The notes: generated from the letters alone by a model not told the origin. Positions 1-9,118 are shown, numbered from the stretch's first letter. The stretch is 33,051 bases of DNA from Alicyclobacillus acidiphilus NBRC 100859 (GCF_001544355.1 NZ_BCQI01000033.1:1-33051), one strand, 5' to 3'. Translations and numbers: made by a program.

Positions 1-124
1 CTATTCTCACTTTCGCCCCCTTCGCTGGCGCCGCCCAGGTGTCCCCGCCTCATGCCGCCCAGGTGTCTCGTCCCACGCCGCCCAGGTGTCTCCGCCCCAT
101 GCCGCCCAGGTGTCCCCGCCCCGC
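1..124 (+). repeat. Probable tail of a dispersed multi-hairpin element with a 4-copy minisatellite
   Basis: Positions 30-124 hold four tandem units of 23-24 bp, each starting GCCGCCCAGGTGTC, at 30, 54, 77 and 101. The first 29 bases (CTATT, then CACTTTCGCC) resemble the sequence just after the last hairpin of the element copy near 26.04 kb, which reads TTATTT, then CACTTTCGCC. That copy also carries one related unit, GCTGCCTAGGTGCCC, at 26118-26132. This is therefore read as the right end of another copy cut by the window edge. The tandem units are seen directly; membership of the family is inferred. Confidence 0.6.
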
Positions 125-251
125 GCCACTTCACGCCCCTCGAGAATTCAACGTTCTCCATACCATTTCCATCTTTTCTTGGCCGAGTCGAGGTATTGTA
201 CAGAGTGTATGATCTCAAGCGCTGTTTGCAGAAAGAGAGGAACTCGAAAGT

Positions 252-1064
252 ATGCACGATCCGTCACGCGGTCAATCGACCCAAACATTGCGGCGTATGG
301 CAATGAAGGTTCCAGAAATCACGCTGTATTTCTGGGTTGTCAAGCTATTGACAACCGCTATGGGGGAGGCGACTTCGGACTGGCTGGTCACTCATATCGA
401 TCCGGTTGTCGCCGTCGTGTTGGGTGCTGTCGGATTTGTCGTCAGCATGGTTCTGCAATTCCGCGTTCGACGCTACATTGCCGCAGTCTACTGGCTTGTC
501 GTGGTCATGGTCAGTATCTTTGGCACAATGGTGGCGGATGCTATCCATATCGTCCTGCACGTACCGTACTATATTTCGACGTCGGTTTTTGCGATCGCGC
601 TCATTCTGGTGTTGGTCTATTGGCATAAGTCGGAACGCACGCTGTCGATTCACAGCATCTATACGACGAAGAGAGAGACGTTCTACTGGGCGACCGTTCT
701 GGCAACCTTTGCCCTTGGTACGGCGGCCGGCGACATGACGGCGGTGACTTTGCATCTTGGGTATCTATCGTCTGGCATCGCATTCAGCATTTTGTTCGTG
801 CTGCCGGGCATCTTGTATTGGGTGTTTGGATTGAATGAGATATTCGCGTTTTGGTTCGCGTACATCATGACTCGGCCAGTTGGCGCTTCGTTTGCCGACT
901 GGTTCGGCGTGGCCCGTCACGACGGAGGGATGGGTTTTGGGCGTGGCCCCGTTGCGCTCGTCTTGACGATCGCCATTGTCGCGCTCGTTGCTTTTCTGGC
1001 CATCACGAAAAGGGATGTCCAGGAAGCGCGCAAAAGTGCGCTCCGGCGCACGAACCCGTCCTAA
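252..1064 (+). CDS. Polytopic membrane protein of the COG4705 type, function unknown
   Basis: The 270-residue protein has about eight hydrophobic segments. It shows a repeated internal pattern: KVPEITLYFWVVKLLTTAMGE near residue 18, then a second block near residue 140 (ETFYWATVLATFALGTAAGD), then EIFAFWFAYIMTRPVGASFADW near 197. Repeated helix pairs with a conserved polar Gly-Glu or Gly-Asp are typical of the uncharacterised membrane proteins grouped as COG4705. The ATG at 252 follows a GAGAGG ribosome site at 235-240. The in-frame ATG at 297 has no such site and would remove only a polar leader. It is monocistronic and faces the end of the germination operon. The family assignment comes from recognising the repeated motif; no substrate can be proposed. 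Confidence 0.75.
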   Translation: MHDPSRGQSTQTLRRMAMKVPEITLYFWVVKLLTTAMGEATSDWLVTHIDPVVAVVLGAVGFVVSMVLQFRVRRYIAAVYWLVVVMVSIFGTMVADAIHIVLHVPYYISTSVFAIALILVLVYWHKSERTLSIHSIYTTKRETFYWATVLATFALGTAAGDMTAVTLHLGYLSSGIAFSILFVLPGILYWVFGLNEIFAFWFAYIMTRPVGASFADWFGVARHDGGMGFGRGPVALVLTIAIVALVAFLAITKRDVQEARKSALRRTNPS

Positions 1065-1104
1065 GCCCGCGAACCCGCCGTGATCGCGGCCCAGCCACCA
1101 ACGA

Positions 1105-1338
1105 TCAGTGCAAAATCGTCTTGCCAATCGGCTCGATGAAACTGCGGAGCAGCCACATGGGGCTGGTCAGGCTCCAACTGAGCACGAGGTTGGTGCCGAC
1201 AAAGGCCACCAGCAGCATGGTGCAGAGATAAACCGTCCACTCCTTTTTGGACTTGAGTGGCGCGAGATATCGCGTTTGGAACCAGCCGACTGCAACCAGC
1301 CCCAAAATCAGAAGCAACACGTTAATCATCTGTATCAC
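1105..1338 (-). CDS. Small membrane protein closing the germination operon
   Basis: This 77-residue protein has two predicted membrane helices: residues 4-20 (INVLLLILGLVAVGWF) and about 36-58 (VYLCTMLLVAFVGTNLVLSW). Its ATG at 1338 lies inside the last codons of the upstream gerC-type gene, whose stop is at 1322, so the two overlap by 17 bp and are probably translationally coupled. Some ger operons carry a fourth small membrane subunit (the GerD/GerXD class in a loose sense), and position suggests the same here. I see no sequence motif that proves it. It could be an accessory or stabilising subunit of the receptor. Confidence 0.6.
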   Translation of the reverse strand: MIQMINVLLLILGLVAVGWFQTRYLAPLKSKKEWTVYLCTMLLVAFVGTNLVLSWSLTSPMWLLRSFIEPIGKTILH

Positions 1339-2563
1339 CTTCCAACGAGTCTGTTGTATTGCCTTGGCTGGATCGAATGCCGTGCTGCGGTTTGCCGTAC
1401 AGCGGCGGTCCAGACTTGCCGCCTTCGATGATCTGTACGCGCGAATCGATGATGTAGTGGATGTGCGGCAGCGTCTGCCGCCACATCGGTTTGAGTTTCG
1501 GCCACAGGTACGGGTGCTGATGGTAGACGAGCTGACCGATTCCTGTCGGATCCGCGTTCATGTCCCGGTTGACCTGTTCCAGGCATTTCAACATGATGGA
1601 CTCCACGTATTTGTTCAATCCGATTTGAAAGCGTTGAACCGTCTTCGGGTTATCCGCGTCGAGCCCTGTTTCGTTCTCCGTCAACATGGCTGTCCCGAGC
1701 AACACGTACTTCACCGTGACGTCGTTTCCATGAACATAGGTGTAGGCGCGCCGCCTGGCTTGCGTCAGTTCGACGCTGATCGTGCCATGCATATTGGGCA
1801 CAGGGCAGGTCAGGGTGGTCCTGCGCAAGCGTTGGTTCAACCATTGGAGCGCGACAGTCTCCGGTCCTTGGACGTAGCCAATCAATTTGAGGTCGCGGAA
1901 AATCCCGGTACTGGAGAAGCGGAATATGTCGCTGTCTTCGTCCGACGTTCGCTCACTCTCTTCTTGTGGAATGAGTTCCACGGCGCTCGCCGATTGATCG
2001 ATGCCTTCTCCGGCGGCTTCAATCAGGAAATCCATCAACGTTTTGTTCGATCCCGTCAGTTGCCGCTCCAATTTCCGCACAGCTTCTCCGGACAGGCTTT
2101 CGAGCGGATACGTGCTCTGCAGCAGCGGCGCCGCGTCACTGTGCTTGGCGACCAGGATGGTCGTGCGGAGGCGGTTGGGAGGGTTGCGGCCGAAGTGATC
2201 GAGCACGTCTTCCATCCCGTTCTCCGCCATTCGTTCGCCAATCAACAGAATTCGCAAGTGCGGGAGATACATTTCACGCGGAAGCTTCTGTTGGATGTGC
2301 CAATCCGCTTCACTGACGGTTCGGCCCGTCGCGCTGACGAGAAAGAAGCTTTTGCCGCTTTCGCCCTTGCCGCTCCCGCTTTGCGATCCGCCGACCTGGG
2401 AGGGCAGCGCGACTTGTACGGTTACGCGAACATGGTTGTCGTCGGTCAGATCGACGCCCTTTGCCATCACCAACGCCAATTCGTTCACTTCCCGCCGATC
2501 CCAGCACCCGCCAAGCGGCAGTGTCGCGATCACGATACAGAGAATCCGCAAGGCTCTACGCAT
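1322..2563 (-). CDS. Ger(x)C family spore germination lipoprotein
   Basis: This 413-residue protein is the C subunit of a nutrient germinant receptor in the spore inner membrane. The N-terminus is a lipoprotein signal peptide with lipobox LGGC, so Cys20 is the predicted lipid-modified residue, followed at once by the family hallmark WDRREVNELALVMAKGVD. Length matches the Ger(x)C family. The start overlaps the stop of the B gene by 8 bp, typical of a tightly coupled A-B-C operon. A and C subunits are known to be essential for germinant response. The specific germinant cannot be read from sequence. The C-terminal part has the usual alternating domain layout but low motif density. Confidence 0.92.
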   Translation of the reverse strand: MRRALRILCIVIATLPLGGCWDRREVNELALVMAKGVDLTDDNHVRVTVQVALPSQVGGSQSGSGKGESGKSFFLVSATGRTVSEADWHIQQKLPREMYLPHLRILLIGERMAENGMEDVLDHFGRNPPNRLRTTILVAKHSDAAPLLQSTYPLESLSGEAVRKLERQLTGSNKTLMDFLIEAAGEGIDQSASAVELIPQEESERTSDEDSDIFRFSSTGIFRDLKLIGYVQGPETVALQWLNQRLRRTTLTCPVPNMHGTISVELTQARRRAYTYVHGNDVTVKYVLLGTAMLTENETGLDADNPKTVQRFQIGLNKYVESIMLKCLEQVNRDMNADPTGIGQLVYHQHPYLWPKLKPMWRQTLPHIHYIIDSRVQIIEGGKSGPPLYGKPQHGIRSSQGNTTDSLEGDTDD

Positions 2564-3662
2564 GGACGGGCCTCTTCACGGCCGACTTGAACTTGTCGAC
2601 AAGGAGCAAGCACGTCGGCAGGATGTTCTGAACCAGGGCGCCTTCGAACGGGAACGTGTAGAGCAGAAAGTTCCGCAGTTGTGCGATATTCGGGAAGAAC
2701 CACATGGCGCACAGTAATGTCAAAAGCGTGACAGGGATGACCACCAGTCGATGGTCTTCCAGATCGCATAAGTAAACCACGCAAATGGACAGGACGTACA
2801 GGCAGACGGCGGTCTTGATGATCATGCCGTACATCCAGATGGAGATAATCAGGGGATCGATCCGCTCGAAAAAGTCTCCCAGGCTGATATATCGCGCTGT
2901 GATGTAATACGAATAGATAAATTTTTCAATCAGAGGTCCAGCGACCATGGTGCTCTGCAACGCGACGAGCGTCACAAAGGCCCCGAGTCCAACCAACAGC
3001 CACAGGATGGACCTGCGGACTTTGTGGACGTCTTTGATATGCGGCAGCAGAAAGCCCATCAACAGAAATTCGCCGTACCATCCGGATGGCACGATGGACG
3101 CTTGAAAGATGGTCTCCAGCCAGTGTGGGCCGAGGATGGGGCGAATGAACGATGGATGCATATTGGGCAGCAAGAAGACAAAGACAAACAGCGAGAAGCC
3201 AATGAGTATCGGAATGAGCGTTTCCGCGCAGCGCGCTAACACTTCAATGCCAGCCCACGTCGCGATGGCGCACGCGAACAGAAACAGCCCGAGCACGACG
3301 TGTTTCGGCGTTCTGGGCAATGCGAACATCGAGATGAACGTCATCGCCTCGGCGCTGACTTTTGTCGTATAAATCAGGGCTTGGCACATGAAAACGACGC
3401 CCAGCAGCTTGCCCAGCCATGGCCCGAGAATGTCCGAGCTGTACTGCACAAGGTTGCGGCCAGGATGGCGTTTGGCGAGTTCAATCATCACAAGAATGGA
3501 CCAAACGCCTGTCAGCGTCGCGGGCATGGTGGCCAACCACGCCCGCTGATGGGCGAATTTCGCCGATAGATCTGTCACCGGAAGAACCTCGGTGGCGAGA
3601 ATGATGGGTAGCAGCAACATCATCAGTTGCCAAGTGGAGATCGTTTGTTTCTTCGAAGTCAC
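2556..3662 (-). CDS. GerAB/ArcD/ProY family spore germination permease-like subunit
   Basis: This 368-residue integral membrane protein has about ten helices. It starts with TISTWQLMMLLLPIILATEVL, a typical beginning for GerB-family subunits of the amino acid-polyamine-organocation superfamily. In known receptors this subunit binds the germinant in the spore inner membrane. Translation starts at GTG (3660-3662), overlapping the stop of the A gene by 4 bp (GTGA). The downstream C gene overlaps its stop. Length and helix spacing fit the family. No residue that would predict the ligand can be assigned with confidence. Confidence 0.92.
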   Translation of the reverse strand: MTSKKQTISTWQLMMLLLPIILATEVLPVTDLSAKFAHQRAWLATMPATLTGVWSILVMIELAKRHPGRNLVQYSSDILGPWLGKLLGVVFMCQALIYTTKVSAEAMTFISMFALPRTPKHVVLGLFLFACAIATWAGIEVLARCAETLIPILIGFSLFVFVFLLPNMHPSFIRPILGPHWLETIFQASIVPSGWYGEFLLMGFLLPHIKDVHKVRRSILWLLVGLGAFVTLVALQSTMVAGPLIEKFIYSYYITARYISLGDFFERIDPLIISIWMYGMIIKTAVCLYVLSICVVYLCDLEDHRLVVIPVTLLTLLCAMWFFPNIAQLRNFLLYTFPFEGALVQNILPTCLLLVDKFKSAVKRPVHA

Positions 3663-5308
3663 GTCGCACCTTGCCTCCTTCTCGACAAACGTTTCCTAGG
3701 CGGGCCGTTGCCGCGGTTCGGGCCCGGGCTTTGGCCGGATGGGATTCTGAGCGAGTTCTCGCCGGTCGTGCCATCTTGCCGCCTTTGCATCGCCCAGCGC
3801 GGAACGCGGACGAACACGTCTTTCAGGCTGCTGAACTGGGTTGGACCAACCGGCGTGAAGTAAGGCACGCCGAACGATCGCAACGCCACGAGATGGACAA
3901 TGATGATGAATAGGCCAATCGCCATCCCGTAAATGCCGAATAATCCCGCAAGCAGCAACATGGGAAAGCGCAGGAGGCGGATCGAGACCCCCACGTTGTA
4001 GCGAGGAAACGTGAACGACGCGATGCCTGTGATGGAGACGACAATCACCATCGGCGCCGAGATGATCCCCGCCTCCACGGCTGCCTGCCCAATCACCAAC
4101 GCCCCAACGATGCTCATCGCTTGCCCAATTTGCTTTGGCATCCGCACGCCAGCTTCGCGCAACGCCTCGAATATCAACTCCATGATCAACGCCTCAATGA
4201 CTGCCGGAAACGGTGTCGCTTCGCGCGCCGCCGCGATACTCAGCAAGAGCGATGTCGGAATCATCTCCTGCTGGAATGTGGTCATGGAAACGTACAGCGA
4301 CGGGAACAATAGGCTGATCATCATGAAGCTGATTCGCAGGATCCGCAAAAAGCTGGCCATGTACGTACGCTGGTAGTAGTCCTCGTTGGCGTTGAGTGCG
4401 CCCCAAAAGATGGCGGGCGCAAGCAGTACAAACGGTGTCCCATCCGTAAAGATGGCGACCTTTCCTTCCAGCAGGTTCGCGCAGACGATATCCGGGCGCT
4501 CCGTGTTTTGAAGCTGCGGAAACGGCGATCTCGGCTGGTCCTCGATAAATTCCTCGAGGAACGCGGATTCAATCACCGCGTCGATTTGGATGCGCTGGAG
4601 TCGGGACTTGACCTCTTCCACGACCGTTTTCTGCGCAATGCCCTCAATGTACGCCACACAGACATCCGTCTTGGTCAAGTCGCCGATGGTCATGTGGATC
4701 ATTTTCAGCCGTGGACTGCGAATACGTCTGCGAATCATCGCCGTGTTGGTTCGCAGCGTCTCGATGAACCCTTCCCGCGGCCCGCGAATGACCGGCTCGG
4801 ACGGCGGCTCTTCGATGCCGCGGCGTTCCCACCCCGGCAGGGCGGCCGCCAAGGCTGCCCGATCACCGTCCACCAGGATCACGGCAGCCCCTCGCAGCAC
4901 CGAGTCGACGATTTGCGATATCTCTGTGAGCACGTCCGTCTGCGCGATGGGAAGCGTATGTTCACTGAGAAAATCGCGTATCCACAAAGCCGGCGTCAGG
5001 TCTTTCGTCGGCAGTTGCCGCAACAGCAGTGGTTCGAGAACGTTCTCGTCGAGCTGCTTGGAGTCCACCAAGCCGTCGACGTACACGACCAGCATGTGTA
5101 TCGCTCGTCCGTTGCTGTCCGTACAGGTGATGGACCGGAGGACGACGTCCGAACAGTTTTCAAATTCGCGCCGAAGCTCGGCTTCGTTGACCGCCAGGTC
5201 CGTCGATAGAAACACGGTTTCCACGCTTTGCGGTTCGACGATGGGATGTTCGATCTCGACGATCGGCGCCTTCGGTATCAGGCTCTTTGGCTTTCGTATC
5301 TTCCGCAT
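3659..5308 (-). CDS. GerA family spore germination protein
   Basis: The A subunit of a nutrient germinant receptor, first gene of the operon. The open frame runs back to 5617, but the start is placed at the ATG at 5306-5308. A strong GGAGGAGCT site lies directly upstream of it, and the extra N-terminal stretch is rich in Arg/Cys and unlike the family. This gives 549 residues, normal for GerA proteins. The soluble N-terminal half is followed by the membrane part, with the family signature PDIVCANLLEGKVAIFTDGT before the first helix and hydrophobic segments near the C-terminus (MVIVVSITGIASFTFPRYNV, LLAGLFGIYGMAIGLFIIIV). The tail ends in a basic Arg-rich stretch. Confidence 0.92.
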   Translation of the reverse strand: MRKIRKPKSLIPKAPIVEIEHPIVEPQSVETVFLSTDLAVNEAELRREFENCSDVVLRSITCTDSNGRAIHMLVVYVDGLVDSKQLDENVLEPLLLRQLPTKDLTPALWIRDFLSEHTLPIAQTDVLTEISQIVDSVLRGAAVILVDGDRAALAAALPGWERRGIEEPPSEPVIRGPREGFIETLRTNTAMIRRRIRSPRLKMIHMTIGDLTKTDVCVAYIEGIAQKTVVEEVKSRLQRIQIDAVIESAFLEEFIEDQPRSPFPQLQNTERPDIVCANLLEGKVAIFTDGTPFVLLAPAIFWGALNANEDYYQRTYMASFLRILRISFMMISLLFPSLYVSMTTFQQEMIPTSLLLSIAAAREATPFPAVIEALIMELIFEALREAGVRMPKQIGQAMSIVGALVIGQAAVEAGIISAPMVIVVSITGIASFTFPRYNVGVSIRLLRFPMLLLAGLFGIYGMAIGLFIIIVHLVALRSFGVPYFTPVGPTQFSSLKDVFVRVPRWAMQRRQDGTTGENSLRIPSGQSPGPNRGNGPPRKRLSRRRQGAT

Positions 5309-5335
5309 AGCTCCTCCAGTAAACCAGATCCATGT

Positions 5336-5364
5336 TGTTATGTTTTCCGCCTGTTCCAAATTCA
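5336..5364 (-). promoter_or_regulatory. Candidate forespore sigma-G type promoter for the ger operon
   Basis: On the minus strand, TGAATT (5359-5364) and CATAACA (5336-5342) are separated by 16 bp and lie 28 bp upstream of the GerA start. The sigma-G consensus is roughly TGAATA, 17-18 bp, CATACTA, so both boxes match well but the spacer is slightly short. Ger operons are known sigma-G targets, which supports the call. Confidence 0.35.
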
Positions 5365-5380
5365 TGTAAGATATCCCGCC

Positions 5381-5421
5381 TAGTCCGTTCGGACCATCGA
5401 CGAACAGTCCGTATTGACCGC
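5381..5421. promoter_or_regulatory. Palindromic operator-like pair upstream of the quinol oxidase operon
   Basis: TAGTCCGTTCGGACCA at 5381-5396 is an imperfect palindrome (arms GTCCG/CGGAC). It has the same layout as the perfect palindrome at 18691-18706 (TAGTCCATTTGGACTA). A weaker second version, CAGTCCGTATTGACCG, follows at 5406-5421. The sites lie in the divergent region between gerA and qoxA, about 130-170 bp before the qoxA start. A shared regulator is inferred only. Confidence 0.4.
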
Positions 5422-5549
5422 TGAAAATAGGTCCTTTGTGTCTCATGGCCGATTTGGAATCCCGGTACCCTAGGGAAAGCCGGTATTCACGCAACCGCTG
5501 TGTCAACGCGCACAAAGTGCAGTGCAACGGGAAAGGTAGGCGTTTGGGA

Positions 5550-6482
5550 ATGAAACAGGGAGTCTGGCGGCGATGGTCGGCCATCTCAATCGTTGCCACA
5601 GGGGCAATCGTCCTCACGAGTGGATGTGGATCGAAGTACTTCGTGCTGCATCCGGCCGGCCCGGTCGGAGAAAAGGAACTTCACGTCATTTTGTGGTCCG
5701 CGGTTTTGACGCTGCTCGTCATTGTTCCGGTTTTGATGTTGTTGGCGTGGATCGTCTGGCGTTATCGGGACAGGCCGAACAACAAGGCCAAGTACACGCC
5801 GGAATGGTCGGAGAGCAGACTGCTCGAGATCGTCTGGTGGGGCATTCCTATCGTCATTATTGGCATTCTTGGCGTTTACACAGGCAAAGTGACGTTTGCG
5901 CTGACGCAGCCACCTGAGAAAGACGCGAAGCCGCTCACGGTGTACGTCACATCGCTGGACTGGAAGTGGTTGTTTCAATACCCGGGACAGAAGATTGCGA
6001 CGGTCAATTATCTCAACATCCCGACTGGCGTTCCTATCAATTTCGAGCTGACGTCGGACGCGCCGATGAACTCGTTTTGGGTCCCGAGCCTTGGCGGACA
6101 GGAATACACCATGCCCGGCATGGCAACGAGGCTCTGGCTGGAGGCCGACAAGCCTGGAACCTATTACGGGCACGGCGCGAACTTCACGGGTTCTGGATTC
6201 GCCGACATGTCGTTTCACGTCAAGGCCGAATCGCCAGCGCAGTTTAACGCGTGGGTCAAGTCCGTTCGGGCGAGTGCGCACCCGCTCACCACAGCAGGGT
6301 ACAAGCAGTTGCGCAAACCAAGCACGGTCGGCGATCTCACGTTCTCGTCATTCCCGCCGAACTTGTTCAACAACACGGTGTGGGCGGAAGGCGGCCGCTA
6401 TATGCAGAACTCGATGCCCAGCATGTCGAGCACCGTCTCCACGCTCGGAAAGAACCGCGGTTTAACCAATCATTCCAATTGA
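5550..6482 (+). CDS. qoxA: Quinol oxidase (aa3-600 type) subunit II
   Basis: Subunit II of a heme-copper menaquinol oxidase. The ATG at 5550 is chosen because a lipoprotein signal peptide starts there (lipobox LTSGC, Cys26) and a GGTAGG site precedes it; the longer frame back to 5436 adds a basic, unlikely leader. Two membrane helices (about residues 45-68 and 90-110) are followed by a periplasm-side cupredoxin domain. The region that carries the CuA ligands in cytochrome c oxidases reads GHGANFTGSGFADMSFHV, without the two Cys. This identifies a quinol rather than a cytochrome c oxidase. Length is 310 residues. It heads the qoxABCD-ctaB cluster. Confidence 0.9.
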   Translation: MKQGVWRRWSAISIVATGAIVLTSGCGSKYFVLHPAGPVGEKELHVILWSAVLTLLVIVPVLMLLAWIVWRYRDRPNNKAKYTPEWSESRLLEIVWWGIPIVIIGILGVYTGKVTFALTQPPEKDAKPLTVYVTSLDWKWLFQYPGQKIATVNYLNIPTGVPINFELTSDAPMNSFWVPSLGGQEYTMPGMATRLWLEADKPGTYYGHGANFTGSGFADMSFHVKAESPAQFNAWVKSVRASAHPLTTAGYKQLRKPSTVGDLTFSSFPPNLFNNTVWAEGGRYMQNSMPSMSSTVSTLGKNRGLTNHSN

Positions 6483-6518
6483 TTGTTCTCTTGCAGAGGG
6501 GCAGAAAGGAGTTTATCC

Positions 6519-8489
6519 ATGTCCGAGGCATTGAAGCACTTCGCGGATACGTACCTGATGTGGAACGAAGGGTACCTCATCTGGATCTCTGACATTTTAA
6601 TCGTGTTGGCCAGCATCGGCATTGTCGCCGCCTTGACGTATTTCAAGAAATGGAAATGGCTTTGGCGGAACTGGCTGACCACCGTGGATCACAAGAAAAT
6701 TGGCATCATGTATCTCCTTGCGGCGTTGCTCATGTTCTTCCGCGGCGGCGTTGACGCGCTGCTTCTGCGTACGCAATTGGCGCAACCGGGAGAGCATTTT
6801 TTGAGTGCCGAACACTACGATCAAATCTTCACGACACACGGAACCATCATGATTCTGTTCATGGCGATGCCGTTTCTATTCGCGCTCTTCAATATTGTCG
6901 TACCGTTGCAAATCGGCGCACGCGACGTCGCGTTTCCGTACCTGAACGCGATTAGTTTCTGGCTGTTCTTCTTTGGCGCGATGATCTTCAATCTATCGTT
7001 TGTCTTTGGCGGCTCGCCGGACGCAGGGTGGACGAGCTACCCGCCGCTGACGGAACTCGGGTTCGATTCCGGTCCAGGCGAAAACTACTACCTGATTGGC
7101 GTCCAGATTTCCGGTATCGGCAGTATGGCGACAGGTATCAACTTCATCGCAACCATTCTCAAGCTGCGCGCGCCTGGCATGAAACTGATGAGAATGCCGC
7201 TCTTCACATGGTCCACTTTGGCAAGCTGCATCGTGATCATCTTCGCGTTCCCAGCGCTCGCTATCGCCTTGGCCTTGTTGACGCTGGATCGAATCATTGG
7301 AACCGACTTCTTCACGATGTACCACGGCGGAGATCCGATGATGTTCATCAACCTCTTCTGGGTTTGGGGGCATCCGGAGGTGTACATCGTCGTCTTGCCA
7401 GCGTTTGGCGTCTACTCGGAAGTGGTCGCCACGTTCACGCGCAAACGCATCTTCGGCTACTCGTCCATGGTCGCTTCACTGATGCTCATCGCGGTCATCA
7501 GCTATTTCGTTTGGGCCCACCACTTCTTCACGATGGGCGCGGGTGCGGACGTGAACACATTCTTCGCGGTCGCTTCGATGATGGTCGGTATTCCGACAGG
7601 CGTCAAAGTATTCAACTGGTTGTTCACCATGTTTCGCGGCCGCATTCGAACGACGCTGCCCATGCTGTGGACTCTGGGCTTTATCCCGAACTTCGCCATC
7701 GGCGGCGCAACCGGGATCATGCTGGCTGCGGCACCCGGCGACTACCAGTACCACAACAGTTATTTCTTGATTGCCCACTTTCACCAGATGCTGATTGGCG
7801 GCGTCGTCAACGGTATGCTCGCCGGCATGTATTACTGGTGGCCGAAGATGTTCGGATTCACGCTGAACGAACGACTCGGCAAATGGGCATTCTGGATTTT
7901 CAACATCGGCTTCTACATCTGCTTCATGCCGCAGTACGCGCTTGGATTCGAGGGCATGCAGCGCCGGATGTACACGTATCCCACCGATATGGGCTGGGGA
8001 TCGCTCAACTTCGTTTCGACTATCGGCGCGTATCTGATGGGGATTGGCTTTCTGTTCATCGTCTGGCAGGTGCTGTACAGCCTTCGCCACATGGAGAAGG
8101 ATACGACGGGAGATCCCTGGGATGCCAGAACGCTTGAGTGGTCCCTGCCGTCTCCTGCGCCGCACTACAACTTCGCTGTCATCCCGACCATCTCGGATCG
8201 CGACGTCTGGTGGGAGGCCAAGGAACACCATCATACGAGCGACCTGCTGCCCAAGGTGGATCAGATTGAGGACGTTCATATGCCCAAAAATTCGGCACGG
8301 CCGTTCCTGCTCGGGTTATCGTTCTTCGTCGCAGGGTTCGGCGTCATCTTCAACTGGTACGTTCTCGCGTTCGTCGGTCTCGCCGGAATCGCCGCATGCC
8401 TCATCGCGCGAGCGCTCGAGGACGAGGAAGAGTATGTCTTGCCTGCTGAAGAAATCGTTGCGACCGAGCAAAGCCTAGGGAGGGTTTAA
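6519..8489 (+). CDS. qoxB: Quinol oxidase subunit I (heme-copper oxidase catalytic subunit)
   Basis: Catalytic subunit reducing O2 to water and pumping protons. The start at 6519 follows AGAAAGGAG; the upstream TTG at 6483 lacks such a site. All metal ligands are visible: low-spin heme His107 (TTHGT) and His422 with high-spin heme His420 (IAHFHQ), and CuB ligands His285 (WGHPEVY) and His334/His335 (WAHHFF). The cross-linking Tyr289 is present and Glu287 of the A1-type D channel is seen in GHPEVY. The 656 residues fit Bacillus QoxB/CtaD-type subunits with extra N- and C-terminal helices. The next gene starts 2 bp after the stop. Confidence 0.95.
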   Translation: MSEALKHFADTYLMWNEGYLIWISDILIVLASIGIVAALTYFKKWKWLWRNWLTTVDHKKIGIMYLLAALLMFFRGGVDALLLRTQLAQPGEHFLSAEHYDQIFTTHGTIMILFMAMPFLFALFNIVVPLQIGARDVAFPYLNAISFWLFFFGAMIFNLSFVFGGSPDAGWTSYPPLTELGFDSGPGENYYLIGVQISGIGSMATGINFIATILKLRAPGMKLMRMPLFTWSTLASCIVIIFAFPALAIALALLTLDRIIGTDFFTMYHGGDPMMFINLFWVWGHPEVYIVVLPAFGVYSEVVATFTRKRIFGYSSMVASLMLIAVISYFVWAHHFFTMGAGADVNTFFAVASMMVGIPTGVKVFNWLFTMFRGRIRTTLPMLWTLGFIPNFAIGGATGIMLAAAPGDYQYHNSYFLIAHFHQMLIGGVVNGMLAGMYYWWPKMFGFTLNERLGKWAFWIFNIGFYICFMPQYALGFEGMQRRMYTYPTDMGWGSLNFVSTIGAYLMGIGFLFIVWQVLYSLRHMEKDTTGDPWDARTLEWSLPSPAPHYNFAVIPTISDRDVWWEAKEHHHTSDLLPKVDQIEDVHMPKNSARPFLLGLSFFVAGFGVIFNWYVLAFVGLAGIAACLIARALEDEEEYVLPAEEIVATEQSLGRV

Positions 8490-8490
8490 C

Positions 8491-9117
8491 ATGTCGATCA
8501 CGCCGGCATCCGCATCGCACCACGGCCGCTCGCACGGTCCACTGGAGTATCGGGATCCGCATCAGGCCGTGAAGATCACGGGATTTTGGATCTTCCTCGC
8601 GACAGACATGCTGCTGTTCGGCTGCCTGTTTGCGACATACTTGGTTCTGCGCACACATACGGATGGCGGTCCAACCGCCGCCCATCTGTTTGACGTGCCT
8701 GGGTTCACCGCGGAAACGTTTGCGCTCTTGACCAGTTCTTTCACGGGCGGACTTGCGACCCTCGCCATGCGCAACGGGAACCGCAAGTGGGTCATGATTT
8801 GGATGGTTCTCACGATGCTGCTGGGTCTCACATTCATCGGGTTGGAAGTGCAGGAATTTGTCGCCGACGTCGGCCAAGGTGCGACAGCGCACCGCAGCGC
8901 GTTCCTCTCGGCGTTCTACACGCTGGTTGGCACGCACGGCACGCACGTGAGCATCGGCCTCATTTGGATGTTGTTGACGCTGATTCAGATTGCGCGCCGC
9001 GGTCTTACGGCGAAAACCGCCAGGAAGCTGTTTGTCGTCAATCTCTACTGGCACTTTCTCGACGTGGTCTGGGTGTTCATCTTCACGATTGTGTATCTCT
9101 CAGGGGTGGTGATGTAG
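8491..9117 (+). CDS. qoxC: Quinol oxidase subunit III
   Basis: This 208-residue membrane protein has five helices, the size of QoxC/CyoC subunits. The start of helix 1, KITGFWIFLATDMLLFGCLFATY, is typical of subunit III. The segment SAFYTLVGTHGTHVSIGLIWM carries the conserved THGxHV pattern, and the C-terminal WHFLDVVWVFIFTIVYL is the family signature. The subunit stabilises the catalytic core and proton uptake. It begins 2 bp after qoxB and qoxD starts 2 bp after its stop. The GGGAGGG site lies at the end of qoxB. Confidence 0.94.
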   Translation: MSITPASASHHGRSHGPLEYRDPHQAVKITGFWIFLATDMLLFGCLFATYLVLRTHTDGGPTAAHLFDVPGFTAETFALLTSSFTGGLATLAMRNGNRKWVMIWMVLTMLLGLTFIGLEVQEFVADVGQGATAHRSAFLSAFYTLVGTHGTHVSIGLIWMLLTLIQIARRGLTAKTARKLFVVNLYWHFLDVVWVFIFTIVYLSGVVM

Positions 9118-9118
9118 T

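Noticed and set aside
30-124. CRISPR array
   Set aside because: Units are directly adjacent with no unique spacers and no cas genes are present; it is a minisatellite.
1247-2590. Long plus-strand open frame of 447 residues
   Set aside because: It is the antisense of the clear gerC-type gene and has no family features; a product of GC-rich codon use.
5550-6482. Cytochrome c oxidase subunit II
   Set aside because: The CuA-binding cysteines are missing in the cupredoxin domain, so a quinol oxidase is the better call.
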